Below, in pieces: positions 50,501 to 57,151 of a stretch of 64,000 bases of DNA; positions within the stretch are counted from its first letter, which is position 1, and each line of letters starts with the position of its first letter. The DNA comes from Glaciihabitans sp. INWT7. Its GTDB lineage: Bacteria; Actinomycetota; Actinomycetes; Actinomycetales; Microbacteriaceae. Under the pieces are notes generated by a model. That model ran no database searches and had not been told where the DNA came from. It saw nothing but the letters and a program-made list of their open reading frames with translations. Where the stretch lies: the NCBI RefSeq assembly GCF_014217685.1, contig NZ_CP043654.1:84840-148839 (forward strand), written 5' to 3'. The translations under genes were made by a program, and so were the position numbers.

Positions 50501-52108
50501 TACGTCCTTCCACCGCTCGGCCCATTTGGCGTCGACGGCCATGTCGCGGAAGCGGCGACCCACGCTGGGGTCGGTGAATTCCGGTGCGTCTTCGGTCAAC
50601 GCTCCGTAGTAGATGATCCGGTTTTCGGCGTCGACGATGACTTCCACTCCAAGCTCACCTGAGAGGTGCCGCGCGGCCGCGCGGATCCCGCCGATGCCGC
50701 CTGGGGTGTCGGGGAAGGACCACTGGGTCGCCCACGCACCGGGGATCGGAACGGGAACCTTCTCGGTCTCCTCCGGTTCCGGCTCGTCGAGGATCTCCGA
50801 TTCGTCGTCATCGTCGTCCCAAGGTTCGTCTTCTTCGATCTCAGCGACGGCCGCCCGGGCGATGTCCTTCTTCTGAATGAAGATGGGCCGGCCGAGCTTC
50901 CCTTCTTCGCACACCCAGGCCATCGTCGATTCGACAGCCAGATCGAACAGGTCCGGATCGGTTTCGTTGGTGGCCAGAGACGGAAGCTCTCCCGTGTTCC
51001 AGATGACGATCCGGATACGGAGCGGGTGCGCGGTTCCGGGGATCGGCTGGCCGGAAGCGTCCACATCTGGGACGTTCAACATCGCGACCCTCCGGCCGGA
51101 TCCGAGCTGGATGGCGATAAGCGGAGCGAGTTTCAGCAGCGTCGCGGCGGCTCCGGCAGATGCGGAAGCTTCGAAGGTGTCCACCACGACGTCGTCTCCG
51201 AACTTCTGGTGGGACAGCATCCGGGGCGCCTGGTCGAGCTTCATCTCGCTTGACACCCAGCGGGGCTTCCATTCAGCTCGAGCGGCGACGAGGTCGCGCC
51301 ATTCGCTGAGCACGCCTGCGCGGAGTCCGGCGTGAAGGATCGCTCCGGCGACCACGAAAGCGAGCGCAATACTGATCTCCCACAGCTGCACCGGGGACAC
51401 GATCGTCCACAGCTTGTAGTGGGCTGCACCTACCCCGAAGGCGAGGGTGACGGCGAATGCGGCGCCGGCCGCGCCGATAATCAGACCAACGGTGCGCCCG
51501 CGAGCTTCACCTTGGACGCCGGCAACGAGGTGCTCGAACGCGGTGGAGGGTGCCTGATCTTCCGGGGCGGAGTTCGCGCGGATGGATGAGGCAAGCTGGT
51601 TGATCACGATGTAGACCGCGGCAGCGTCGATGACCCGACCCCAGTTTGAGAACTCGTTCGTGGGAATTGCCGCGGCGACGACGGCGAGGCCGGCGGCTAC
51701 CCAGAAACTGAACTGGGTGGACAGCTGAGAGATGTGCCAGGTGCCGAGCGGGCGCAGGAAGAACAGTTTGCTGTTCGCCAGAGCGTCGATCGGCTTCTCT
51801 CGCTTCTCGAACCAAATCGGGAACCAGGCCTTGCCGGGAACCATGAGGGACCATTTCAGGCTGTCCCACATTCGGAAGGACAGCATCGACTTCTCCTCCG
51901 CGGGACCGCTTGCCCAGACGAGGCCGGACTTCTCCTTGTATCCGGTCATCTGAGGCGCAGTGGCGAGGAACCCGGCTGCGATGAAGCCCACGTACATGAC
52001 CAGGAATCCGGGGTATCCGTACCAGAGCGCGACGGCGGAGGCGGCCACGGAACCGGCCGCCACGATCGGGGAAAGGTTCGTCTGGGATTCGGGGGCTTTC
52101 GTAGCCAT
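47579..52108 (-). CDS. Large membrane FtsK-like ATPase fused to a HAD domain
   Basis: 1509 aa, AAGGA before the ATG. Four to five membrane segments lie within residues 10-280. Residues 280-860 hold alpha/beta domains interrupted by an acidic linker (DEPWDDDDDESEILDEPEPE). The FtsK domain has Walker A (VLIAGASGGGKSVSLQVVLY, ~890) and Walker B (HIYLVMDEFTSLM, ~984). A HAD domain follows (VVFLDVDGVFSP ~1247; VVWIDDKIDEEGD ~1354), then a disordered acidic tail. The N-terminal part is like conjugative/secretory FtsK pumps; the HAD addition is unusual. A terminator follows the gene. Confidence 0.85.
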   Translation of the reverse strand: MATKAPESQTNLSPIVAAGSVAASAVALWYGYPGFLVMYVGFIAAGFLATAPQMTGYKEKSGLVWASGPAEEKSMLSFRMWDSLKWSLMVPGKAWFPIWFEKREKPIDALANSKLFFLRPLGTWHISQLSTQFSFWVAAGLAVVAAAIPTNEFSNWGRVIDAAAVYIVINQLASSIRANSAPEDQAPSTAFEHLVAGVQGEARGRTVGLIIGAAGAAFAVTLAFGVGAAHYKLWTIVSPVQLWEISIALAFVVAGAILHAGLRAGVLSEWRDLVAARAEWKPRWVSSEMKLDQAPRMLSHQKFGDDVVVDTFEASASAGAAATLLKLAPLIAIQLGSGRRVAMLNVPDVDASGQPIPGTAHPLRIRIVIWNTGELPSLATNETDPDLFDLAVESTMAWVCEEGKLGRPIFIQKKDIARAAVAEIEEDEPWDDDDDESEILDEPEPEETEKVPVPIPGAWATQWSFPDTPGGIGGIRAAARHLSGELGVEVIVDAENRIIYYGALTEDAPEFTDPSVGRRFRDMAVDAKWAERWKDVLKQAARQPFPQHPVYVEARLPIGGGTGARYATLCCQPFVVPQGVSIMEFIQPAVRIEPALATTLKAAPFVSVTGLAGHQGVKPGGRHQQAIAIYWSADELPSTPDTIQPSDNNKAAGWLLAGLLNRAFDVSKLARPEVISSIPLTERTSRGHMWKMQVKLYGGVTIAEVRTQAQKIRQALNSQWLRVADGGDGVVVIVAGADPATPGFVFARTRMRLSNQDYVTSLDWEQAFLVTKVLGDGGALPKLLKTELLSTNENVQVIDFELPAPLTRGRVKEAVEALKTATKNAFVDVRAGVDGASSVRLLVSKVHPLPDSASVDWTFVDSVDGIMPFATGVEGNPISYDPKVDAHVLIAGASGGGKSVSLQVVLYPAAVQGCEIYVVDPTKGGADFGFVRPYARAFASTVSEADAVMKHVYKEVQRRKSLNAAHGVGGYRDLPEEIRPKHIYLVMDEFTSLMQPDAVSKTASEDPEVEDERQQQIRDNEAKARIGTLTGKIAREARSAGVTLVLATQKLSAKMLDTIPGAADLKVNLSRMLMGNGTQGDRQSALKNWVEAPSLGDHVPRGRGLWETSAGLAEIIQVWFEPSQETFARKLAERRDPIPESEKVDLSALMVKPAESTAEFRDLGASAEAQVVLEDLGVIEVNIDFDSLMAEMDDEEPVTDVPVAEPAPFDDSFFRLDDDDDEMVPTEPNPVTAEPLATNDIPHAVVFLDVDGVFSPIAATAGDPTWGNWESMDVSGMGHCAVSPALGAAIGGARATVVWATDWSSQANDAFAGLIGRGPLPSLTSGEGEDHGWWKVGAIEAYVLAHPDVKKVVWIDDKIDEEGDTGLTWGELADDILETAGVAVHLVAPAQSVGITVDEWSGVVEFLDEGDDSVVEPEIDSSVVEPAAADRFAEEEYSETQEPAAVEIAAEVEVAEEPFTLIIPRRADTAAAAEAAHPAVVPAAEGEVDEFRAPTGRRVAASATTNDWD

Positions 52109-52174
52109 GGGAGTTTCCTTCTAGTGCGGTGTGCGAGATCAGTTCTGCTCGACGAGATGAGGGTGGGGGGTCGG

Positions 52175-52783
52175 CTACTTGGTGAGTTTCGCCAGCGCGG
52201 AGAGCAGGTTTGCATCTGCGGGACGTCGGCCGTAAAGGCGCCCGGCCCGTCCGACGGTGAGTTTCGTACCGTCGACGGTTTTGGGGTTACCGGCGCCGGC
52301 GAACAGGGTCAGGTTCAGTGGGGTTTTGCTTGACGGCCAGACGATGAGGCTGATCTTCACGTCAGCTACGGGGGTCCCGAGGTATTTCGCGTAAGAGTCG
52401 CGTGCCATGGGGAGCGTGCGCTTCTCAGCCGGGTAGGAGACGCCGGCCTTGCCGGTGGTGGCGAACCTTTTCCACCCGCGGTAGGTGCGTCCCGCCAGGG
52501 TCCAGTAGAAGGCGCCAGCCCAGACCTTCGTGTCGATGATCGTGACCGTGCGTCCGGAGACGACAACATGGTCGACGTTTGCGTTGACCCCTTTGATCGG
52601 GATGCTCAGGTCGTGGAGGATGCTCGGTCCGCCGGGCGCGTGCGCGAGCTGATTTAGGATCTCGGCCGTACGGCGCTCGCCTTTCGCTCCGATCCGTCCG
52701 ACCGCCTCATTTGCGGTGAAGGTTGCGCCGGCGAGGGACCCGCCGGGCGTTCCGATGACCTGGCCGGGGTAGCGGACGCTCAC
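52175..52783 (-). CDS. NERD-domain protein
   Basis: 203 aa from GTG 52783, overlapping the upstream stop (GTGA). GAKGERRTAEILNQLAHAPG, SILHDLSIPIKGVNANVDHV, VVSGRTVTIIDTKVWAGAFY match the NERD fold: a restriction-like core with E...D-H-V...D-x-K. The family is predicted to be a nuclease, often found near DNA-processing genes. The C-terminal half includes ADVKISLIVWPSSKTPLNLT. The longer open frame upstream is replaced by the 55-aa membrane gene. Confidence 0.82.
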   Translation of the reverse strand: MSVRYPGQVIGTPGGSLAGATFTANEAVGRIGAKGERRTAEILNQLAHAPGGPSILHDLSIPIKGVNANVDHVVVSGRTVTIIDTKVWAGAFYWTLAGRTYRGWKRFATTGKAGVSYPAEKRTLPMARDSYAKYLGTPVADVKISLIVWPSSKTPLNLTLFAGAGNPKTVDGTKLTVGRAGRLYGRRPADANLLSALAKLTK

Positions 52784-52947
52784 GCGTGGATCCCGAAGAA
52801 GGTCGCCTGCACCCACGGGAGCACAGTCAGGATGATGCCACTCAGGGCGATGGCTGCGACCACACCGATAGAGATCCAGAAGCCGACGGGGCTGCGGAAG
52901 AACGCTTCGATCTTGTCGTTGTCGAGGTCGTGAGAATTGTTGGCCAT
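52780..52947 (-). CDS. Small membrane protein (55 aa)
   Basis: 55 aa (MANNSHDLDNDKIEAFFRSP...), one long hydrophobic helix (VGFWISIGVVAAIALSGIIL), ending WVQATFFGIHA. It overlaps the NERD gene by GTGA and follows a short leader element by a few bases. Missed by ORF-length cut-offs. Function unknown; co-transcribed with NERD. Confidence 0.65.
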   Translation of the reverse strand: MANNSHDLDNDKIEAFFRSPVGFWISIGVVAAIALSGIILTVLPWVQATFFGIHA

Positions 52948-52954
52948 GCCCAGT

Positions 52955-52965
52955 AGACATGCGGC
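52955..52965 (-). promoter_or_regulatory. Short leader element GCCGCATGTCT
   Basis: Begins the NERD operon; the gene ATG is 13 bases after the ATG inside the motif. The internal ATG opens a long frame that joins the NERD frame, not a short stop. Confidence 0.55.
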
Positions 52966-53020
52966 GGATCAGCCTGCGAGCAGACCCTGCCTCACGTCAG
53001 GCGAGAATGTCCGCTACCGG

Positions 53021-54628
53021 TCACGGCCCAGAGTCTGAAACCGGGATGGTCGCACTGCTCGACTGCTTGCCGTTACCAACGCTTGCGTCATGGAAGTAGG
53101 CGCGAATTGCCACGACCTTCGACATGGGGAGGGACCCGGTGATCCGATCCACGTTCGGGTACTTCGCATAGCTGCCACCGTCGACTCTCACTACAGACAG
53201 CTGCGTTGTGCTGCCGTCCGCTAGCGTCGCCTCGAGCTCGCGCATGCAGTAGTTGGCGTAGTTTGGGCAGGCCGAGTCCGGCTGGCCGAATCCGTTCGCG
53301 GTCAATGTCACGTCGAAGCTGAAGTTGTGAGAGGTCGAATCTCTCGAGATCGAGTTGACCACCAAAGTCGCTTTCGCCCCAGAATATGGGTCAGTGACCG
53401 GGGTGGCTGCGCTGGTCGACTGCTTGCCGTTCGCGACGCTTCCGTCTTGGAAGAAGGCGCGAAGAGAGACAATCTTTCCTTGATAGGAGGAGCCAGTGAA
53501 ACGCTTGGTGTACGGGTAGGTGGCATATTCGCCCCCGTTCACCCGGTCTGCTTGGAGCACGGTGGTGCTCCCGTCCGCCAACGTTGCCTCTAGCGATTCC
53601 GTGCAGTAGTGCCCGTAGGACGGGCAGGCCGAGTCCGGCAGACCGTAGCCGTTAGCGGTCAGGGTCGCGTCGAAGTTGAAGAATCCGGTGGTGGGATCCC
53701 GGGTGATCGAGTTGATCGCAAGCGATGACGTCGCGCCTTTGTACGGGTCGTTGATCGGAACCGAAGGGCTGCCTATTTGCACAGCCGGCGTGTAGTGGTA
53801 ACCGTCGAACAGGTAGGCCCTGAGCGAGACGACCTGCCCCTGGAATGTGGAGCTGACGATGTTCTCAGTGTGTGGGTAGATAGCCGCGGCACCTCCCGCC
53901 GTGTAGACAGTGGCGAGGATCGACTTTGTGCCGTCTACGAGTGTTCCCTCGATGACCTGAGCGCAGTAGGAAGACGCGGTCTCACAAACCGCTCCAGCAA
54001 TTCCGTAGTCCTTGGCCACGACGTTCACGTCGATGTTGAGGTATCCGGTCGTCGCGTCGCGGGAGATCGAGTTGACCTCCAATGACACGGGGCCGGCAGG
54101 CGCGGGTGGGATGACGACAGCCCCCGAGCCACCACTAGCTGGCAGGCTGTCCATCGCGGTACGGATGTCGGTGACACAACCGAGAACGGTGTCTGTCACG
54201 TCGCTATCGAACGGGGCCACTTCAGCGCTACTGCTGGTTGAGAAGAAGTCCTTGCCGGTTGCCGAGCGGGACACCGCCACGTAGCAACCGTGGTCGGTGT
54301 CGACAGCTACAACTGTGCGATCCGAGGCCTGGATGAGCTTCGCGGCGACCAATTCACTCATGGTGAAGTATCCGCGGTGAGGCACGACGAGGTCGCCTTT
54401 CACGAATGCGACCGACTCGGCCGTCCGAACGGAACCGAGCGATTGTTGAGCTGCGCTATTTTGCGCCCATGGGATGACGGCGAACACGGAAACAGCGATG
54501 ACGGAGCCGATGACCCCGATAACGAGAACGCCCACCATGATGCTCGCAAGGTCGATTGCTCCCCGTGCGGAGCCAAGGCTCGCGCGGATCGCTCTCATAG
54601 CTCGAGACAAGCGTGGGACTAGCGTCAT
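53021..54628 (-). CDS. Pilin with three ~105-residue surface repeats
   Basis: 535 aa; GGAGG lies seven bases before the ATG. Residues ~22-55 (RGAIDLASIMVGVLVIGVIG, SVIAVSVFAVIPWAQNSAAQ) and the head up to ~170 (YVAVSRSATGKDFFST) match the BspA-type pilin almost residue for residue. Then come three repeats starting SLEVNSISRDATTG / SLAINSITRDPTTG / TLVVNSISRDSTSH, each with LTANGYG-type strands and two Cys (SACPSYGHYC) and a conserved VVSLRAYxxDG end. Repeats two and three are closest. A disulfide-stabilised stalk or tip on the pilus is likely. Confidence 0.83.
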   Translation of the reverse strand: MTLVPRLSRAMRAIRASLGSARGAIDLASIMVGVLVIGVIGSVIAVSVFAVIPWAQNSAAQQSLGSVRTAESVAFVKGDLVVPHRGYFTMSELVAAKLIQASDRTVVAVDTDHGCYVAVSRSATGKDFFSTSSSAEVAPFDSDVTDTVLGCVTDIRTAMDSLPASGGSGAVVIPPAPAGPVSLEVNSISRDATTGYLNIDVNVVAKDYGIAGAVCETASSYCAQVIEGTLVDGTKSILATVYTAGGAAAIYPHTENIVSSTFQGQVVSLRAYLFDGYHYTPAVQIGSPSVPINDPYKGATSSLAINSITRDPTTGFFNFDATLTANGYGLPDSACPSYGHYCTESLEATLADGSTTVLQADRVNGGEYATYPYTKRFTGSSYQGKIVSLRAFFQDGSVANGKQSTSAATPVTDPYSGAKATLVVNSISRDSTSHNFSFDVTLTANGFGQPDSACPNYANYCMRELEATLADGSTTQLSVVRVDGGSYAKYPNVDRITGSLPMSKVVAIRAYFHDASVGNGKQSSSATIPVSDSGP

Positions 54629-54943
54629 TCTGGATCCTCCGATTGGGCGTCCGGCGTTCGCCGTAATCCCCGTCGATGTTCGGGGCGCCCCAATTAGCGC
54701 CTATGACACACAGACATGCGGCAGATCGCAACGACCCGAGAGTCGCCGCAGTCTCGCGCATGCGCTCGCTGGCAGCTTTGTTGTCGAACGGGGCTGCCGC
54801 TTGTGGGCGCCGCGACCTTTTCTGGAAGCGAATCCCAGCTGGCTCATCACCCGCCGCGCGAGATGCCTCCCCAGCCGAATCGGTCGACGAGCAGGTCAAC
54901 GACACGCAACGTTGACCGTCGCCAGTGCTTGAGAAATCAGTCC
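54629..54943. other. Upstream region of the triple-repeat pilin
   Basis: About 315 bp with no supported gene. It holds the short leader element at 54711-54721 and, near 54760-54900, moderately GC-rich sequence without clear repeats. Confidence 0.45.
54693..54721 (-). promoter_or_regulatory. Short leader element with 7-codon ORF (MSVCHRR-stop)
   Basis: GCCGCATGTCT at 54711-54721; ATG TCT GTG TGT CAT AGG CGC TAA ends at 54693, 65 nt before the pilin ATG. Confidence 0.55.
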
Positions 54944-55213
54944 CTATTCAGCAGCGGCCGGCTCCCGCATCAGCTGCGCAGCTTCTTCGAGGACGGACAC
55001 AGAGGTTCGGCCCATCTGGGCGCACAACGCCCGGAGCACTTCGATGTCTGGGACCTTCGCGCCTTTGGTTATCAGGCCGACCGCGGATCGGTTGACTCCG
55101 GAGCTACGGGAAAGGCTCGAGTCAGTGATCTGTTGCCGTCCCATCTCCGCACGGAGAACCTCCGCCACTGCGAAGGTCAGCGGGCCGGGCTGCGTATTGC
55201 GTCCGCTGGGCAT
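54944..55213 (-). CDS. HTH (Cro/CI-type) regulator
   Basis: 89 aa. LSRSSGVNRSAVGLITKGAK (residues ~33-52) fits helix-turn-helix helices 2-3 of the Cro/CI family, followed by VPDIEVLRALCAQMGRTSVS. Small and single-domain. A palindrome, ACACC-TAAAGT-GGTGT, lies between the gene and its upstream region just before the ATG and may be its own operator. Targets unknown. Confidence 0.75.
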   Translation of the reverse strand: MPSGRNTQPGPLTFAVAEVLRAEMGRQQITDSSLSRSSGVNRSAVGLITKGAKVPDIEVLRALCAQMGRTSVSVLEEAAQLMREPAAAE

Positions 55214-55228
55214 GACACCACTTTAGGT
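55214..55228. promoter_or_regulatory. Possible operator palindrome before HTH gene
   Basis: ACACC and GGTGT flank a six-base centre at about 55214-55229, directly upstream of the ATG of the HTH gene; autoregulation is inferred. Confidence 0.35.
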
Positions 55229-55316
55229 GTTGGAGCTTGCGCCCTCGTTGAGCGCCAGCGATGTTGCGTGGTCGATCCGGAGTTGGCGCAAGATATGCGA
55301 CAACTGAGGCGTGTCC

Positions 55317-55688
55317 TCAGCGGCTGCTCTGAGCCGCGAGCAACAGCGTCTCGAGTTTTGAGAGATCTGCTTCGGCTGCAGCGATCCGATCCTTCGACCG
55401 CATCACAACGTGGTGCCGGTTCAGGTGCCATTTGGCCACCATGACCGGGCGGAGGATCGCGGTGATCCCGGCGGTCGCGGCGAGCACCAGTGCGTACGGC
55501 TTGATCGGATCGGCGTGCACCTTGCGCGCCCAGAGGACGATGGCCAGCGCCACGATGAAGTACACGAGGTGCTCCCACATGGGGATGCCGAGCACGTACT
55601 CCATCCGGCGCTTCTTCCGCAGCAGGTCGTTCAGGCGCCGGCGGGCAGCTTCAGCATCGCGCATCAGTTGGGCTCTCTCGTCGCTCAT
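55317..55688 (-). CDS. Two-pass membrane protein
   Basis: 123 aa. ATG 55688 overlaps the stop of the replication-relaxation gene (ATGA). A charged N-terminal coiled coil (MRDAEAARRRLNDLLRKKRR), two membrane segments (WEHLVYFIVALAIVLWA and PYALVLAATAGITAILRPVM), and a C-terminal coiled coil (KDRIAAAEADLSKLETLLLA). Coupling to the relaxation and TraG-like genes suggests a part in conjugative transfer. Confidence 0.62.
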   Translation of the reverse strand: MSDERAQLMRDAEAARRRLNDLLRKKRRMEYVLGIPMWEHLVYFIVALAIVLWARKVHADPIKPYALVLAATAGITAILRPVMVAKWHLNRHHVVMRSKDRIAAAEADLSKLETLLLAAQSSR

Positions 55689-57151
55689 CGGTCGAGACGC
55701 ATTCTCTTTGGCGGTTTCGTGTCCGCCACGAACCCGAACGCCTTCCCGAACTCCCGAGTCCCCGGGGTGAGCTCCGGCCGGGAGATCGACGGGACGGGAA
55801 TCTTGCTGAGCCCCGCGGCGGCAAGCTGCACCCGGTGAAGGTCCGGCGCCGTGCGGCCTTCTTTGAGCCAGTGGGGGACGGAGCGCAGCATCGACATGTT
55901 GTCGAGCACGGCGGTTGCCCAGTCGCCGTCCGGGGCAAACGGCACGTCGTCTTCTGACAGGAAGGACGCTCGCTCCCACAGCGCTTCCGGGGGTCCGGTC
56001 GGACGTTCGCAGTCCAGCTCGAAGAATGACGGGGAGACGACACCAGGCTCCGGGAACCATTCGCGCCAGTCGGCGACTCCCATCCGGGATGCGACCCGGT
56101 CGAAGGAGACTCCGGGCATCTCGCCCACGGTCTTCCGCACGAGCTTGAAGAGGTTGTTCCGGATCCGGTTCCCGCCGGCGTTGTCTTTACGGTCCGGGTC
56201 GATGAGGACGAAGACGACGGTGAGCCCTGACTCGTCCATCCGGCGGCTGGCGATGAGCTGCGCCCAGTGCTTCACTTTCATTTCGAGCGCACGGCCGCCG
56301 CTGGCGGTCACCTCGATGGCGATCCGCGCGCCGTCGTTGCGGATCACGGTCATGTCGGCGGCACGGTTATACGCCGCACCGCTCGCGGGAAGGCCGAGGC
56401 CGGAGTAGCCGTGCAGGTCGGCGGAGGACAGCTTCTCGCCCACAACGGTGCCGACGTCGCAGAGTTCGGCGATGCGGAGCGCGAGCTCCATGGTGATGAC
56501 GTTGTGCCGGTCGTGGTGTCCGCCGCCGATGGTGTTCTTCAGCCCCGCGGTTGTGGACAGCCATTCGGCGTAGGTGAGGATCGGGGCGACGTGCTTCTCG
56601 AACCCGCCGCCGGCGTTCAGCCGGTACAGCGCGCCGCGCGCGGTATTCCGGGTGGTGAAGAGAACGTTGGAGAAGATGCCGACGTCGACGAGTTCGGTGG
56701 TGAACAGGTCCGTCATCGTCTTCGACTTCCCTGTCGCCAGGTGCGGCAGTCCGGTGAACGCGGCGAGCTGCTCCCCGGTCGCGGACCGCCAGGAGTCAAG
56801 GACGGAGAGGACATTCAGGTGCGCTGGAAGTCGGGACACGTCGGTGACTTTCATCGCTGCGGTCTCCTCGTCAGCGACCAGGTATGCGGGCAGTCGGCCG
56901 ATGCCGGCGGCGACCTGGGACCGGGCGGACGCCGCGTCCACCCAGGATGCTTTCGCTCCGACTGGCCAGATGTCGGCGTAGTACGGGTCGATTCGTTTTC
57001 CGAGTCGCACGTCGTCGTCCGGGCAGGCTGAGGGGATGTTGTCGAACCCGAGCAGGGGAAGGGTGATGGTCAGAGCGGGGGCGTTCTCGCCGCCGACGGG
57101 GTTCACCGGCTTGGTGCGGATGGTCGCCGCTCCGAGGTTCGTGTCGCTCAT
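55685..57151 (-). CDS. Replication-relaxation family protein (conjugation)
   Basis: 488 aa; ATG 57151 overlaps the stop of the TraG-like ATPase. The winged-helix segment (LNVLSVLDSWRSATGEQLAA FTGLPHLATGKSKTMTDLFT) and the following conserved parts (GLGLPASGAAYNRAADMTVI, ARIAIEVTASGGRALEMKVK HWAQLI) match the Replic_Relax family of actinobacterial conjugative plasmids and ICEs; a nuclease-like D...E-V-T...K signature is present. These proteins usually sit next to a TraG/VirD4-like ATPase, as here, and are thought to act on the transfer origin. Confidence 0.78.
   Translation of the reverse strand: MSDTNLGAATIRTKPVNPVGGENAPALTITLPLLGFDNIPSACPDDDVRLGKRIDPYYADIWPVGAKASWVDAASARSQVAAGIGRLPAYLVADEETAAMKVTDVSRLPAHLNVLSVLDSWRSATGEQLAAFTGLPHLATGKSKTMTDLFTTELVDVGIFSNVLFTTRNTARGALYRLNAGGGFEKHVAPILTYAEWLSTTAGLKNTIGGGHHDRHNVITMELALRIAELCDVGTVVGEKLSSADLHGYSGLGLPASGAAYNRAADMTVIRNDGARIAIEVTASGGRALEMKVKHWAQLIASRRMDESGLTVVFVLIDPDRKDNAGGNRIRNNLFKLVRKTVGEMPGVSFDRVASRMGVADWREWFPEPGVVSPSFFELDCERPTGPPEALWERASFLSEDDVPFAPDGDWATAVLDNMSMLRSVPHWLKEGRTAPDLHRVQLAAAGLSKIPVPSISRPELTPGTREFGKAFGFVADTKPPKRMRLDR

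Noticed and set aside
52783..52960. N-terminal extension of the NERD protein
   Set aside because: The stretch is Arg/Gln-rich, out of frame with a clear membrane helix gene; GTGA coupling places the NERD start at 52783.
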